A stretch of DNA of 64,000 bases from JAYREN01 sp963663375. GTDB taxonomy: Bacteria; Acidobacteriota; Holophagae; Holophagales; Holophagaceae. A program made the position numbers and the translations under genes. Under the pieces are notes generated by a model that saw only the letters and a program-made list of their open reading frames with translations, did not search any database and was not told the DNA's origin. The stretch lies in the NCBI GenBank assembly GCA_963663375.1, contig OY760195.1:2604001-2668000 (forward strand), given 5' to 3'. Shown piece after piece: positions 42,056-55,036 of the stretch (positions are counted from its first letter, which is position 1; every line of letters starts with the position of its first letter).

Positions 42056-42866
42056 TCACCTGAGGCGGTTGGACGCCGCGCCAGCCCAGCAGCCATCCGA
42101 GGTTGAGTGCGAGGCCCATCAAGGTGTAGACCCCGAAGAAGACGACGAAGAAATTCCGGGGGAAGACGATCAGGAGGCAGAGCAGGGCCACGAATCCGAT
42201 GGTGATCCACCGGCGGATCCACGGGTTGGGGGGGATCTTCTTGAAGTTGGGGAACCGCACCGTGGACACCATCAGGAGGCCCACGGCGAAGAGCTCGAAG
42301 GCGAAGAGATACGCATAGAACGCCGACTCGGGCGGCGTAGGCCAGGCGAGGATCACGGAAGCGATGCAAGCGGCCCCGGCGGGAATGGGCATGCCGACGA
42401 AGAAGCGGGAATCCGTCGCGCCAACCTGGACATTGAACCGCGCCAGGCGCAGGGCGCCGCAGGCGATGAAGAAGAAGGAGGCGGCCCAGCCCACGGCCCG
42501 CAGGCGGTGATCGGCCATCCCCAGGGTGAAGAAGCCAAAGCGGTAGGCGAGGATCGCGGGGGCCATGCCGAAGCTGAGGACATCCGCCAGGGAATCCAGC
42601 TGGACGCCGAATTCGGTGGCGGTGTTGGTGGCCCGGGCGATTCGGCCGTCCAACCCATCGAAGACCCCCGCCAGCACCAGCAGGACCGCGGCCCACAGGA
42701 AGTAGCCCTGTGGATTATCCCCAGCGGCGTTGAGGGACATCACCACGCTGGAGAATCCGCAGAGCACGGAGATCAGGGTGACGATGGAGGGCAGGGCGAA
42801 TTTGGACCGGCGCACGGCTCGGCGGCGGCGGTCACGGCGTTCTTCGGGTGTAAGGCGCTTGCGCAT
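42018..42866 (-). CDS. pssA: CDP-diacylglycerol-serine O-phosphatidyltransferase
   Basis: The 282-aa membrane enzyme makes phosphatidylserine, the precursor of phosphatidylethanolamine. The CDP-alcohol phosphotransferase motif is DGLDGRIAR followed by FGVQLDSLADVLSFG, giving the D-G-x2-AR-x8-G-x3-D-x3-D pattern. ALRLARFN is the signature that marks PssA within the family. Several membrane helices follow, and an Arg-rich N-terminus (KRLTPEERRDRRRRAVRRSK) is basic and cytoplasmic. GGAGG and GAGG lie upstream of the ATG at 42864-42866. Its upstream region contains a stray copy of the mnmG start. Confidence 0.92.
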   Translation of the reverse strand: MRKRLTPEERRDRRRRAVRRSKFALPSIVTLISVLCGFSSVVMSLNAAGDNPQGYFLWAAVLLVLAGVFDGLDGRIARATNTATEFGVQLDSLADVLSFGMAPAILAYRFGFFTLGMADHRLRAVGWAASFFFIACGALRLARFNVQVGATDSRFFVGMPIPAGAACIASVILAWPTPPESAFYAYLFAFELFAVGLLMVSTVRFPNFKKIPPNPWIRRWITIGFVALLCLLIVFPRNFFVVFFGVYTLMGLALNLGWLLGWRGVQPPQVITPLVDPEDTVH

Positions 42867-43119
42867 GCCTCTATATTCCTCCCATTCGGCGGCCAGGGCG
42901 AGGGGGAGTCGAGAAGTCGGAGCGGTCCAGGTCACAAAGTAGACCTTCCCGTAGACTGAAGAGCTGGGGGATGGATGCATCTGGTCGTGATCGGCGGTGG
43001 GCACGCGGGGATCGTCCCGACTCCGCAGGGTCGCGAAGCGAGCTGCGGGAGCGGGAGACAGGGCGTTCCCCGCGATAGGAGGGAGGCCTCGATCCCAAGG
43101 GGCGAAGTAGGATGATGGA
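42867..43119. other. pssA-mnmG divergent spacer with a partial duplication
   Basis: This gap between divergent genes contains a 38-bp copy of the mnmG coding start at 42977-43014 and ~110 bp of GC-rich sequence between that copy and the gene. That inner part includes a hairpin with arms ctccgcag and ctgcgggag. The promoters of both genes should be here, but I see none clearly. Confidence 0.5.
42977..43014 (+). repeat. 38-bp copy of mnmG codons 4-16, upstream of the gene
   Basis: gcatctggtcgtgatcggcg and the following 18 bases match 43131-43168 in mnmG at 37 of 38 positions. The only difference is CAC versus CAT. The copy is not part of any gene. Confidence 0.85.
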
Positions 43120-45012
43120 ATGGGTATGAAGCATCTGGTCGTGATCGGCGGTGGGCATGCGGGGATCGAGGCCGCCCATATTGCGGCCCGCATGGGCGTG
43201 CGAACCACGCTGCTGACCATGAACCTGGACCAGATCGGCCAGATGAGCTGCAACCCCAGCATCGGCGGAGTGGGCAAGGGCCACATGGTGCGGGAAGTGG
43301 ATGCCCTGGGGGGGCTCATGGGGCGCCTCGCCGATGCGGCCGGGATTCATTTCCGCATCCTCAACGGCAGCCGGGGCGTGGCGGTGCGGGGGCCACGGGC
43401 CCAGGCCGACCGGGTGAGATACCGCGCCGGTGCCCGCCATGCCCTGGAGTACACGCACAATCTGCAGCTCAAGCAGGGCATCGCGTCGGGACTCCGGTGG
43501 GCGGAGGGAACCCGTGGCCTGCTGGGGGTGGAGATCCAGGACGGTTCCTTTCTGCCCTGTGACGCGGTGGTGCTCACTTCGGGCACTTTCCTGAATGGGT
43601 GCGTGCTGATCGGTGAGCGGCGCATCGCGGCCGGCCGGGCCGGAGAGCCCGCCTCGACCGAGCTTGGCCTGCAGCTTCGGGCCCTGGGATTGCCCTGGCG
43701 GCGCCTCAAGACCGGCACGAGCCCGCGCATCGCCAAGGGCAGCATCGATTTCGCGAGGTTGGAGGCCCAACCAGGAGACGTGCGTCCCCATCCCTTTAGC
43801 TTCTTCGGCCCCCAGCCCGCGCTTCCCCAGGTCGACTGCCATATCGCCCAGACCACCGCAGAGACCGAGGCCGCAGTTCGGGAAAACCTGCACCGCTCCT
43901 CTATGTACGGGGGGCACATCGAAGGCGTGGGGCCCCGGTACTGCCCGTCCATCGAGGACAAGTTCGTCAAGTTCCCCGACAAGGCGCGCCACCAGATCTT
44001 CGTGGAGCCGGACTCACTGGAAACCGATGAGATCTATCTCGCCGGGCTCTCCACCTCCATGCCGCCGGATGTGCAGGTGCGGATGGTGCGCAGCATGGTT
44101 GGTTTCGAGCGGGCCGAGATCCTCCGCCCGGGCTATGCCATCGAGTACGACGCCTTCGATCCCCTGCAGCTTCACCGGGATCTCTCCGTGGAGGGGCTCG
44201 AGGGAGTCTGGTTCGCCGGACAGATCAACGGCACCACGGGTTATGAAGAGGCTGCGGGTCAAGGGCTGATGGCGGGGATCAATGCGGCGCGATGGTTGAA
44301 GACGCAAGAGCCCATTGTCCTCCCGCGGGATGCCGCCTACATCGGGGTGATGATCGATGATCTGGTCACCAAGGGCACGGACGAGCCCTACCGCATGCTC
44401 ACGGCCCGCGCCGAGCATCGGCTGGGGCTGGCCTGTGATCTTGCGGATGTGCGCCTGCTCGGAGTGGCCAGGGAACTGGGAACGCTGACCCCGGAGGAGA
44501 TCGCCGGTGTTGAGCGTCGGCAGGAGCGAAGGCAGCGGCTCCGGGCCCAGTGCGAGGAATCCTGGGTGGCCCGAACGACGGTCTTCGGTCCTCTCGCCCT
44601 GGAGTCGGGTCTGGCGCTGGCCTCGGGGATGACCCTCGCGGACCTGATGCAGCGACAGCAGGTGTCGAACGAGATCGCCGATGCGCTGCTCTCGAAGCTG
44701 CCTGTCTGGAATGAGGATCAGGACGGCTGGGACGCCGAGTGGGAGCGGGATCTGCTGCTCTTCGAACTCCGTTACGCCCCCTATCGCGAACGGGAGGCGC
44801 GGCTCCTGGAGGGCCACAGGGCCTGGGACTGTATTAACATTCCCGACACCTTCCGGATCGAGGATCTCCCAGGGCTCAGTCGGGAGGTGAAGGAGAAATT
44901 CGCCAAGCACCGCCCGGAGACGCTGGGCCAGGCCTCTCGCATTCCAGGCATTACGGCCGCCGCCGTCACCCTACTGCATCTGATGATCGAGCGCAGTCGA
45001 AGGAGCGCGTAG
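43120..45012 (+). CDS. mnmG: tRNA uridine 5-carboxymethylaminomethyl modification enzyme
   Basis: The 630-aa FAD enzyme works with MnmE to modify U34 of several tRNAs. It begins KHLVVIGGGHAGIEAAHIAA with the dinucleotide fold, then QMSCNPSIGGVGKGHMVREV, the FAD-binding Cys-containing GTFLNGCVLIGERRIAAGRA, and late TARAEHRLGLACDLADVRL. The C-terminal helical domain is present. The start is the ATG at 43120 or the ATG two codons later. It ends immediately beside the convergent galU stop, with no terminator between. Confidence 0.94.
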   Translation: MGMKHLVVIGGGHAGIEAAHIAARMGVRTTLLTMNLDQIGQMSCNPSIGGVGKGHMVREVDALGGLMGRLADAAGIHFRILNGSRGVAVRGPRAQADRVRYRAGARHALEYTHNLQLKQGIASGLRWAEGTRGLLGVEIQDGSFLPCDAVVLTSGTFLNGCVLIGERRIAAGRAGEPASTELGLQLRALGLPWRRLKTGTSPRIAKGSIDFARLEAQPGDVRPHPFSFFGPQPALPQVDCHIAQTTAETEAAVRENLHRSSMYGGHIEGVGPRYCPSIEDKFVKFPDKARHQIFVEPDSLETDEIYLAGLSTSMPPDVQVRMVRSMVGFERAEILRPGYAIEYDAFDPLQLHRDLSVEGLEGVWFAGQINGTTGYEEAAGQGLMAGINAARWLKTQEPIVLPRDAAYIGVMIDDLVTKGTDEPYRMLTARAEHRLGLACDLADVRLLGVARELGTLTPEEIAGVERRQERRQRLRAQCEESWVARTTVFGPLALESGLALASGMTLADLMQRQQVSNEIADALLSKLPVWNEDQDGWDAEWERDLLLFELRYAPYREREARLLEGHRAWDCINIPDTFRIEDLPGLSREVKEKFAKHRPETLGQASRIPGITAAAVTLLHLMIERSRRSA

Positions 45013-45888
45013 CTACCTTTTCTCCGCGACGAGTTCCTTCAGGTACGCCAGGAAGTCGTGCTTGAGATCCTCGCGCTTGAGAGCGAATTCCACGTTCGCT
45101 TTCAGATAGTCCAGCTTGTTCCCCGTGTCGTAGCGTCGCGCAGGGATGGGCGCCGCAACGAGCTGACCCTCCTCGGCGAGCATCGCGAGGGCATCGGTGA
45201 GCTGGTACTCTCCGCCCACGCCGGGTTTCACGCGATGAAGATGTTCGAAGACTCGCGGCGTGAGGATGTACCTGCCCACCACGGCCCAGCGGCTGGGGGA
45301 GTGCTCGGGCTGGGGCTTTTCGACGATATTGGATACATCCCACCAGGAACCCTCTTGGGTGGGTGCGTTGACGATTCCGTAGCGGGACACATGTTCCATA
45401 GGGACCTGCTGCACGCCGACGACGGATTTGCCCGTGGCGTGGTAGGCCGCGATGAGCGCGCCGAGGGCCGGATCCTCCTCATCGAAGACATCGTCGCCGA
45501 GGAGCAGCGCGAAGGTCTCCTGACCGATGGCATGTTCGGCGCAGAGCACCGCATGCCCGAGGCCCAGAGGCTCACCCTGGCGCACGTAGGCGAACTGGGC
45601 GAGGTGGGTGATGGTCTGGACCAGATCCAGATCTTCCTGGCGCCCACGGCGGCGCAGGGTGTCCTCCAGCTCGAAGGCCACATCGAAGTGATTCTCGATG
45701 GCCTGCTTTCCGCGCCCCGTAATCAGGGTGATGCTCTGGATGCCGGCGCGGATGGCTTCTTCTACTACGTGTTGGATCACGGGCTTGTCGACCAGCGGCA
45801 ACATCTCCTTGGGCTGGGCCTTGGTGGCCGGCAGGAACCGGGTGCCGAGGCCGGCGACAGGGATGAGGGCTTTCCGGATGCTTTGCAT
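45013..45888 (-). CDS. galU: UTP-glucose-1-phosphate uridylyltransferase
   Basis: The 291-aa product makes UDP-glucose for LPS and exopolysaccharide. The nucleotidyl-transferase start is RKALIPVAGLGTRFLPATKA, then QPKEMLPLVDKPVIQHVVEE with the catalytic Lys, LLGDDVFDEEDPALGALI and IVEKPQPEHSPSRWAVVGRY. It belongs to the GalU/RfbA family; GalU is the best fit. The start was set at the ATG at 45886-45888; the frame is open further upstream but that part is the rRNA promoter region. The next gene on that side is the rRNA operon, divergent. Confidence 0.92.
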   Translation of the reverse strand: MQSIRKALIPVAGLGTRFLPATKAQPKEMLPLVDKPVIQHVVEEAIRAGIQSITLITGRGKQAIENHFDVAFELEDTLRRRGRQEDLDLVQTITHLAQFAYVRQGEPLGLGHAVLCAEHAIGQETFALLLGDDVFDEEDPALGALIAAYHATGKSVVGVQQVPMEHVSRYGIVNAPTQEGSWWDVSNIVEKPQPEHSPSRWAVVGRYILTPRVFEHLHRVKPGVGGEYQLTDALAMLAEEGQLVAAPIPARRYDTGNKLDYLKANVEFALKREDLKHDFLAYLKELVAEKR

Positions 45889-46292
45889 GGGTCCATCTTC
45901 TCTCATCAAGAGTGGGGAGGAAGGGTGGGGAAGCTTCGATTTTGTTAATAGTGATATCAAAGGCTTTGAATTGTCCGTGAAGATCGGAATCCAGCCCCGT
46001 CGGCCCCCGCCCAAGATTTTTGCTTGCGTTCCCCGACCACGGGTGTATTCTAGATCTTCCGGCGCACACAATCGGTGCTCGGAAGTGTGAGGGATCGGTT
46101 CCGCTGAGATGTGGGGCAGGTTCAAAGCGATCAAGGGCTCGAGGGCTTAGGTCGTGGGGACTCAGGGCGTCTTTGACAGCCGGATAGAGAAGAATGAAAG
46201 CCTTTGAGCATTCTTTCGTCCTTCGGGATGGAGGAATCCAAACAACCAAGCGAATAGCGCGATCGAGCAATCGGTCGAGAGCTTAAGAGATT
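45889..46292 (+). other. Spacer and leader before the rRNA operon
   Basis: This ~400-bp stretch is gene-free and holds the control region of both the rRNA operon (plus) and galU (minus). An AT-rich patch at 45940-45975 could be an UP-type element. A probable rRNA promoter lies at 46024-46051. From ~46058 onward the sequence is presumably the transcribed leader. Confidence 0.5.
46024..46051 (+). promoter_or_regulatory. Candidate rRNA promoter
   Basis: TTGCGT at 46024-46029 and TATTCT at 46046-46051 are separated by 16 bp. The match is moderate, and a second choice, TTGCTT at 46020, would have a 20-bp gap. It lies ~240 bp upstream of the mature 16S 5' end, a normal leader length. Confidence 0.4.
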
Positions 46293-47838
<1,546 letters not shown>

Positions 47839-47974
47839 GGAGTGTCACTTTTCGAAGTGACCAAAGGTCAACGCTTTCATTCGATGGGTCTGAAAAGGCT
47901 CAATAATCTATCCGGCTTTCAAAGATGCCTGGGGGTCCGGGGTTCTTTGGGGCGAGTGCGAAGGGGCACGTAAA

Positions 47975-48050
47975 GGGCCCGTAGCTCAGCTGGGAGAGCG
48001 CCTGGTTTGCATCCAGGAGGTCGTCGGTTCGAACCCGGTCGGGTCCACCA
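47975..48050 (+). tRNA. tRNA-Ala (TGC)
   Basis: The 76-nt cloverleaf has acceptor GGGCCCG with CGGGTCC (one G-T), D-arm TAGCTCAGCTGGGAGAGC, anticodon loop TTTGCAT (TGC), T-arm TCGGTTCGAACCCGG and an encoded CCA. It lies in the 16S-23S spacer, ahead of tRNA-Ile. Confidence 0.97.
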
Positions 48051-48070
48051 TTGATCTCCCAGTGAACAAG

Positions 48071-48148
<78 letters not shown>

Positions 48149-48398
48149 GTTCGGAATTTCTGAGGAAGTTCTGCGAGTGAAGAGAAGTTGGACTGAAGTG
48201 AGCAGCGTAGGCTGTTGAATTCAGTTCAAGGACTGACACACGAATTTCTTTGACAGATGAATAGAGTGGAATGGAAGGGTGATCCATCGTGTTTAAGGGC
48301 GCGATGGGCTTAAGGCGAGGTAAATGAAGGAAGCGCAGAAGCGTTTCCCATCAATACTCTGAATAGGGATCTTCGATCGATGTAATTCATTGATGGAA
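48149..48398 (+). other. tRNA-Ile to 23S spacer
   Basis: This 250-bp stretch contains no gene. It should hold the 23S 5' processing stem and leader; I see no further RNA genes in it. Confidence 0.6.
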
Positions 48399-51336
<2,938 letters not shown>

Positions 51337-51531
51337 TCATCAATCAATTACATTGAAGTGCAGACTGCGAAGACTTTCCGTAGGAAAGTCGTAGAGCGCA
51401 GCGATCCAGGCTTTGGCCAAAGGCCAAAACTGGAGCGCTAAGCGGCGCAGACTGCCGGACAGCACGGAACGTCTATCCCTGCTGATCCGCGTCCCTAGAG
51501 ACGCCTCCCTTTGAAAAACCCCTTCCAACCC
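51337..51531 (+). other. 23S-5S spacer
   Basis: This ~195-bp spacer has hairpins (gactttccgtaggaaagtc; ggctttggccaaaggcc) and no tRNA or gene. It is longer than the usual 23S-5S gap and presumably contains processing sites. Confidence 0.5.
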
Positions 51532-51533
51532 TT

Positions 51534-51647
51534 CGTCGTGGCTATTCCCTGGAGGTCACACCCGTTCCCATCCCGAACACGGCAGTTAAGCTCCAGAGGG
51601 CCGATGATACTGCATTTTTAAGTGTGGAAAAGTAGGTCGCCGCGACG
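51534..51647 (+). rRNA. rrf: 5S ribosomal RNA
   Basis: Recognised by CACACCCGTTCCCATCCCGA, ACACGGCAGTTAAGCTC and GTAGGTCGCCGCGACG. The ends CGTCG and CGACG pair. The length is ~114 nt; the precise ends are uncertain by a few bases. Confidence 0.88.
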
Positions 51648-51659
51648 TTAATATCATGA

Positions 51660-51688
51660 AACGCCCCCAGCTCATACCTGGGGGCGTT
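51660..51688 (+). terminator. Terminator of the rRNA operon
   Basis: An 11-bp stem (aacgcccccag with ctgggggcgtt) around a 7-nt loop lies just after 5S, followed by a short T-rich stretch (cctgtattc). Confidence 0.75.
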
Positions 51689-51754
51689 CCTGTATTCATC
51701 GTTCTAGTCGAACCGTTGTTCAATTAAACTGAAAGATTCCAAGCGAGGATTTCC

Positions 51755-53668
51755 ATGCCCATCGCCGTCCGTCTTCCCGATGATTCCGTCCGTGAGTTGC
51801 CGGATGGCGCCACCGGCGCAGACCTGGCGCTGGCCATCGGCCCCAGGCTTCTGGACGCTTCGCTTGCGGTGCGAGTCGATGATCATCTTCTGGATTTGAA
51901 CAGTTCCTTGCCCAATGGTGCCAGAGTGGCCCTGGTCACGAGCAAGGATCCGGACAGCCTTGAGATCATCCGCCATTCCGCCGCCCACCTCCTGGCCCAG
52001 GCTGTAAAACGCCTGTTCCCCAACGCCAAGGTGGGGATCGGCCCGGTGATTGAGGACGGATTCTATTACGACTTCCAGATCGAACCCTTCTTCACGCCCG
52101 AGGACCTGGTGTCCATCGAGGCGGAAATGCGGAAAGTGTGCGAGGAGGCTCACAGCGTCAGTCGGGAGGTGCTCGGCAGGGACGAGGCTCTCGCTCGATT
52201 CCAGGCCATGGGTGAGCTGCTCAAGGTCGAGCTGATCTCCGATATCCCGGCCGATCAGCAGATCTCGGGCTACCGCCAGGGGGACTTCTACGACCTCTGT
52301 CGCGGTCCCCATATCCCCAATACCAGCAAGCTGAAGGCCTTCAAGCTCCTGCATGTGGCCGCCGCGTATTGGCGCGGGGACGAGAAGAATGTGCAGCTGT
52401 GCCGGGTTTACGGGACGGCCTTCCACACCCAGAAGGAACTCGAGGAACATCTGAAGCGCCTGGAGGAAGCCAAGGCGCGGGACCACCGCAAACTCGGCAA
52501 GGAACTCGGCCTCTTCTCCTTCCATGTCGAGGCTCCGGCCTCACCCTTCTTCCATCCCAAGGGCACGGTCGTCTACAACCAGCTCGTGGATTTCATGCGG
52601 GAGCACTATCGGCGAGAGGGGTACGACGAGGTCATTACTCCCCAGGCCCTGGATGTCAGCATGTGGAAGACCTCCGGGCACTATGAGAAGTACCAAGAAA
52701 ACATGTACTTCACGGAGGTCGAGGAGCGGGAATACGCCCTCAAGCCCATGAATTGCCCCACCCATTGCCTGATCTATGGCGCGGGCAAGCACAGCTATCG
52801 GGATCTACCCATCCGCTACGCGGACTTTGGGCGGCTTCACCGCTATGAGCGCAGCGGCGTCACCCAGGGGTTGACCCGGGTGAGGACCTTCTGTCAGGAC
52901 GATGCCCACATCTACTGTGCTCCCGAACAGATGAAGGCCGAAATGGCCTCCTTCTTTGGCTTCATCAAGGCGGTCTACGACACGTTCGGATTTGAGGAGA
53001 TGCGCGTGGCCCTGGCCACCCGCCCCGAAAAACGGTTGGGCAGCGATGAAATCTGGGACCTGGCCGAGAATGCCCTGGCCCAAGGGATGCGCGACGCCGG
53101 GATCGAATTCCACGTTAGCCCCGGCGATGGTGCCTTCTACGGACCCAAGATCGAGTTCCAGGTACTAGACGCGCTTCGCCGTCCCTGGCAACTAGGTACG
53201 CTCCAGGTGGACTATTCCATGCCCGAGCGGTTCGGTCTCAGGTACACCCGTGCCGACAACACCGAGGGCACACCCGTGATGCTGCACCGGGCCATTCTGG
53301 GAAGTCTTGAGCGGTTCATGGGGATCCTCATCGAGCACTGCGCCGGAGCATTCCCCGTTTGGCTGGCGCCGGTTCAGCTCATCGTTCTTCCCATCACGGA
53401 CCGGGTGCAGGACTACGCGGCGACCATTCGCGACCGGGCTCATGCCCTCGGCCTTCGGGTGGAACTCGATCTCCGCAACGAGAAGGTCAATGCCAAGATC
53501 CGTGACGCCCAGCTCCAAAAGATCCCATACATGCTCGTCGTGGGGGATCGCGAAGCGGCCGAGGGCACGGTGTCCGTCCGGCATCGCCAGAAGGGCGACC
53601 TGGGGGCCCAGTCCCTGGACGCCTTCCTCGCCCAGATTCAGCAAGAGGTCCAGACTCGGGCACGTTGA
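51755..53668 (+). CDS. thrS: Threonyl-tRNA synthetase
   Basis: The 637-aa product has an N-terminal TGS domain (MPIAVRLPDDSVRELPDGAT), an editing/SAD domain with HSAAHLLAQAVKRLF, and a class II core with FHPKGTVVYNQLVDFMR, MNCPTHCLIYGAGKHSYRDL (zinc Cys), FGRLHRYERSGVTQGLTRVR and an anticodon-binding end. Full length. It begins the thrS-infC-rpmI-rplT-pheS-pheT translation cluster, a conserved arrangement. Confidence 0.97.
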   Translation: MPIAVRLPDDSVRELPDGATGADLALAIGPRLLDASLAVRVDDHLLDLNSSLPNGARVALVTSKDPDSLEIIRHSAAHLLAQAVKRLFPNAKVGIGPVIEDGFYYDFQIEPFFTPEDLVSIEAEMRKVCEEAHSVSREVLGRDEALARFQAMGELLKVELISDIPADQQISGYRQGDFYDLCRGPHIPNTSKLKAFKLLHVAAAYWRGDEKNVQLCRVYGTAFHTQKELEEHLKRLEEAKARDHRKLGKELGLFSFHVEAPASPFFHPKGTVVYNQLVDFMREHYRREGYDEVITPQALDVSMWKTSGHYEKYQENMYFTEVEEREYALKPMNCPTHCLIYGAGKHSYRDLPIRYADFGRLHRYERSGVTQGLTRVRTFCQDDAHIYCAPEQMKAEMASFFGFIKAVYDTFGFEEMRVALATRPEKRLGSDEIWDLAENALAQGMRDAGIEFHVSPGDGAFYGPKIEFQVLDALRRPWQLGTLQVDYSMPERFGLRYTRADNTEGTPVMLHRAILGSLERFMGILIEHCAGAFPVWLAPVQLIVLPITDRVQDYAATIRDRAHALGLRVELDLRNEKVNAKIRDAQLQKIPYMLVVGDREAAEGTVSVRHRQKGDLGAQSLDAFLAQIQQEVQTRAR

Positions 53669-53725
53669 GCATCTTTGATTGGCAGACCAGGGTTTCACTG
53701 GTAAGATCTTTATCCTTGTGTTCTT

Positions 53726-54316
53726 GTGGAGGGCGGTATTCGAGCAACAGAAACGCGCATCAACGATGGCATCCGGGCTCTCGAAATCCGGGTCATTGCA
53801 GAGGATGGTGCACAGCTGGGGATCATGACTCCGGCCCAGGCCATGCGAATGGCTGAAGAAAAGGGCCTTGACGTTGTGGAAGTCTCCCCGACTGCCAACC
53901 CGCCCGTTTGTCGGATCATGGACTACGGCAAATACAAGTTCATGGAGGCGAAGCGCGAGCACGCCGCCCGTGCAAAGCAGAAGAACATCGTGCTCAAGGA
54001 AGTGAAATTCAGGCCTCGCACCGACGATCACGATTTCGATTTCAAGGTGAAGCACATTCTCCGATTCCTGGAGGAAGGCGACAAAGTCAAGGTGGTCGTG
54101 ATGTTCCGCGGACGCGAAGTAGTGCACCGCGACATCGGATTCCGGATCATCGAGGATGTCCTCGCCCGCGTCGCCGACAAGTGTGTCATTGAAAAATCCG
54201 CAGGCATTGATGGTCGCGACATGCACGCCATCATCTCTCCAAGGCCTGTGGAAGTCGTCAAGAAGCCCAAGGCTCCCAAGCCCGAGGCCACGCCCGTTGA
54301 AACCAACCCAAGCTAG
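53726..54316 (+). CDS. infC: Translation initiation factor IF-3
   Basis: The 196-aa product prevents early ribosome subunit joining and checks start codons. It shows RINDGIRALEIRVI, AMRMAEEKGLDVVEVSPTAN and PVCRIMDYGKYKF in the N-terminal domain, then VKEVKFRP-like and VVVMFRGREVVHRD-type blocks in the C-terminal domain, plus a Lys/Pro-rich tail. Start uncertain: GTG at 53726 gives MEGGIRATETRIN, but an in-frame ATT at 53738 has GGAGG 5 nt upstream, which would be the autoregulatory rare start known from E. coli infC. It is followed by rpmI 9 bp later. Confidence 0.93.
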   Translation: MEGGIRATETRINDGIRALEIRVIAEDGAQLGIMTPAQAMRMAEEKGLDVVEVSPTANPPVCRIMDYGKYKFMEAKREHAARAKQKNIVLKEVKFRPRTDDHDFDFKVKHILRFLEEGDKVKVVVMFRGREVVHRDIGFRIIEDVLARVADKCVIEKSAGIDGRDMHAIISPRPVEVVKKPKAPKPEATPVETNPS

Positions 54317-54325
54317 AGGTTTGTC

Positions 54326-54523
54326 ATGCCCAAGCTCAAGACCCACAAGGGCGCCCAGAAGCGCTTCAAGAAGACCGGCAGCGGTCTCTTCAAGCGCGGC
54401 TGCTCCCACCAGCGCCACATCCTCACCAAGAAGAGCTCCAAGCGCAAGCGCCAGCTCGACATGGGTGGCATGGTGGACAAGTCGGATCTCGGTCGCGTCA
54501 ACGACATGTTGCCGTACGCCTGA
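54326..54523 (+). CDS. rpmI: 50S ribosomal protein L35
   Basis: The 65-aa basic protein PKLKTHKGAQKRFKKTGSGL with LTKKSSKRKRQLD is a standard L35. It follows infC with the usual spacing and is part of the infC-rpmI-rplT operon. Confidence 0.96.
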   Translation: MPKLKTHKGAQKRFKKTGSGLFKRGCSHQRHILTKKSSKRKRQLDMGGMVDKSDLGRVNDMLPYA

Positions 54524-54554
54524 TCCTGCTGGACGCTAGACCCTTCTCAACCCC

Positions 54555-54570
54555 GGTGGCTGACGCCACC
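54555..54570 (+). other. Hairpin in the rpmI-rplT gap
   Basis: The ~97-bp gap contains a ggtggc/gccacc stem with a TGAC loop and flanking C-runs. It is unlikely to be a terminator since rplT follows; it may be a control or processing site. Confidence 0.4.
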
Positions 54571-54620
54571 CCCGACGTGGCCTTCAAAGCCGACTAGGCT
54601 GCCACAAGGAAAGGAAATCC

Positions 54621-54968
54621 ATGACTCGTGTCAAACGTGGTTTTAAACGCGTCCAGCGCCGCAAGCGGATGCTCAAGTTCGCCAAGGGCTTCTACGGTGC
54701 CAAGTCCCGCCTCTATCGCTCCGCGAAAGAGGCCGTGGCCAAGGCCCTCGGCTATGCCTACCGTGACCGCAAGGCGCGGAAGCGCGATTTCCGTCGCCTT
54801 TGGATCGTCCGCATCAGCGCCGCCTGCGAGCTCAACCAGACCAGCTACTCCAAGTTCATGGGCGGCCTCAAGAAGGCCAGCGTGACCCTGGATCGCAAGA
54901 TGCTGGCGGATCTCGCCGTCCGTAATCCGGAAGCGTTTACCAAGCTCGTGGCCGTGGCCAAGGGCTGA
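54621..54968 (+). CDS. rplT: 50S ribosomal protein L20
   Basis: The 115-aa product TRVKRGFKRVQRRKRMLKFA, then AYRDRKARKRDFRRLWI and YSKFMGGLKKASVTLDRKML, is a typical L20. It also binds its own mRNA in some bacteria. An AAGGAAAGG site lies upstream. A terminator follows. Confidence 0.97.
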   Translation: MTRVKRGFKRVQRRKRMLKFAKGFYGAKSRLYRSAKEAVAKALGYAYRDRKARKRDFRRLWIVRISAACELNQTSYSKFMGGLKKASVTLDRKMLADLAVRNPEAFTKLVAVAKG

Positions 54969-54989
54969 GATCGACATCGATTAAGCTTG

Positions 54990-55011
54990 AAAGGCCGCGA
55001 AAGCGGCCTTT
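54990..55011 (+). terminator. Terminator after rplT
   Basis: A 9-bp stem (aaaggccgc with gcggccttt) around a GAAA loop ends in a short T-rich tail. It separates rplT from pheST. Confidence 0.75.
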
Positions 55012-55036
55012 CTGTGTTTAGGAGTGCGGGGGATCC

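Noticed and set aside
42960..43119. A short gene starting at the duplicated mnmG start
   Set aside because: The frame breaks soon after the 38-bp duplicate and there is no independent support.
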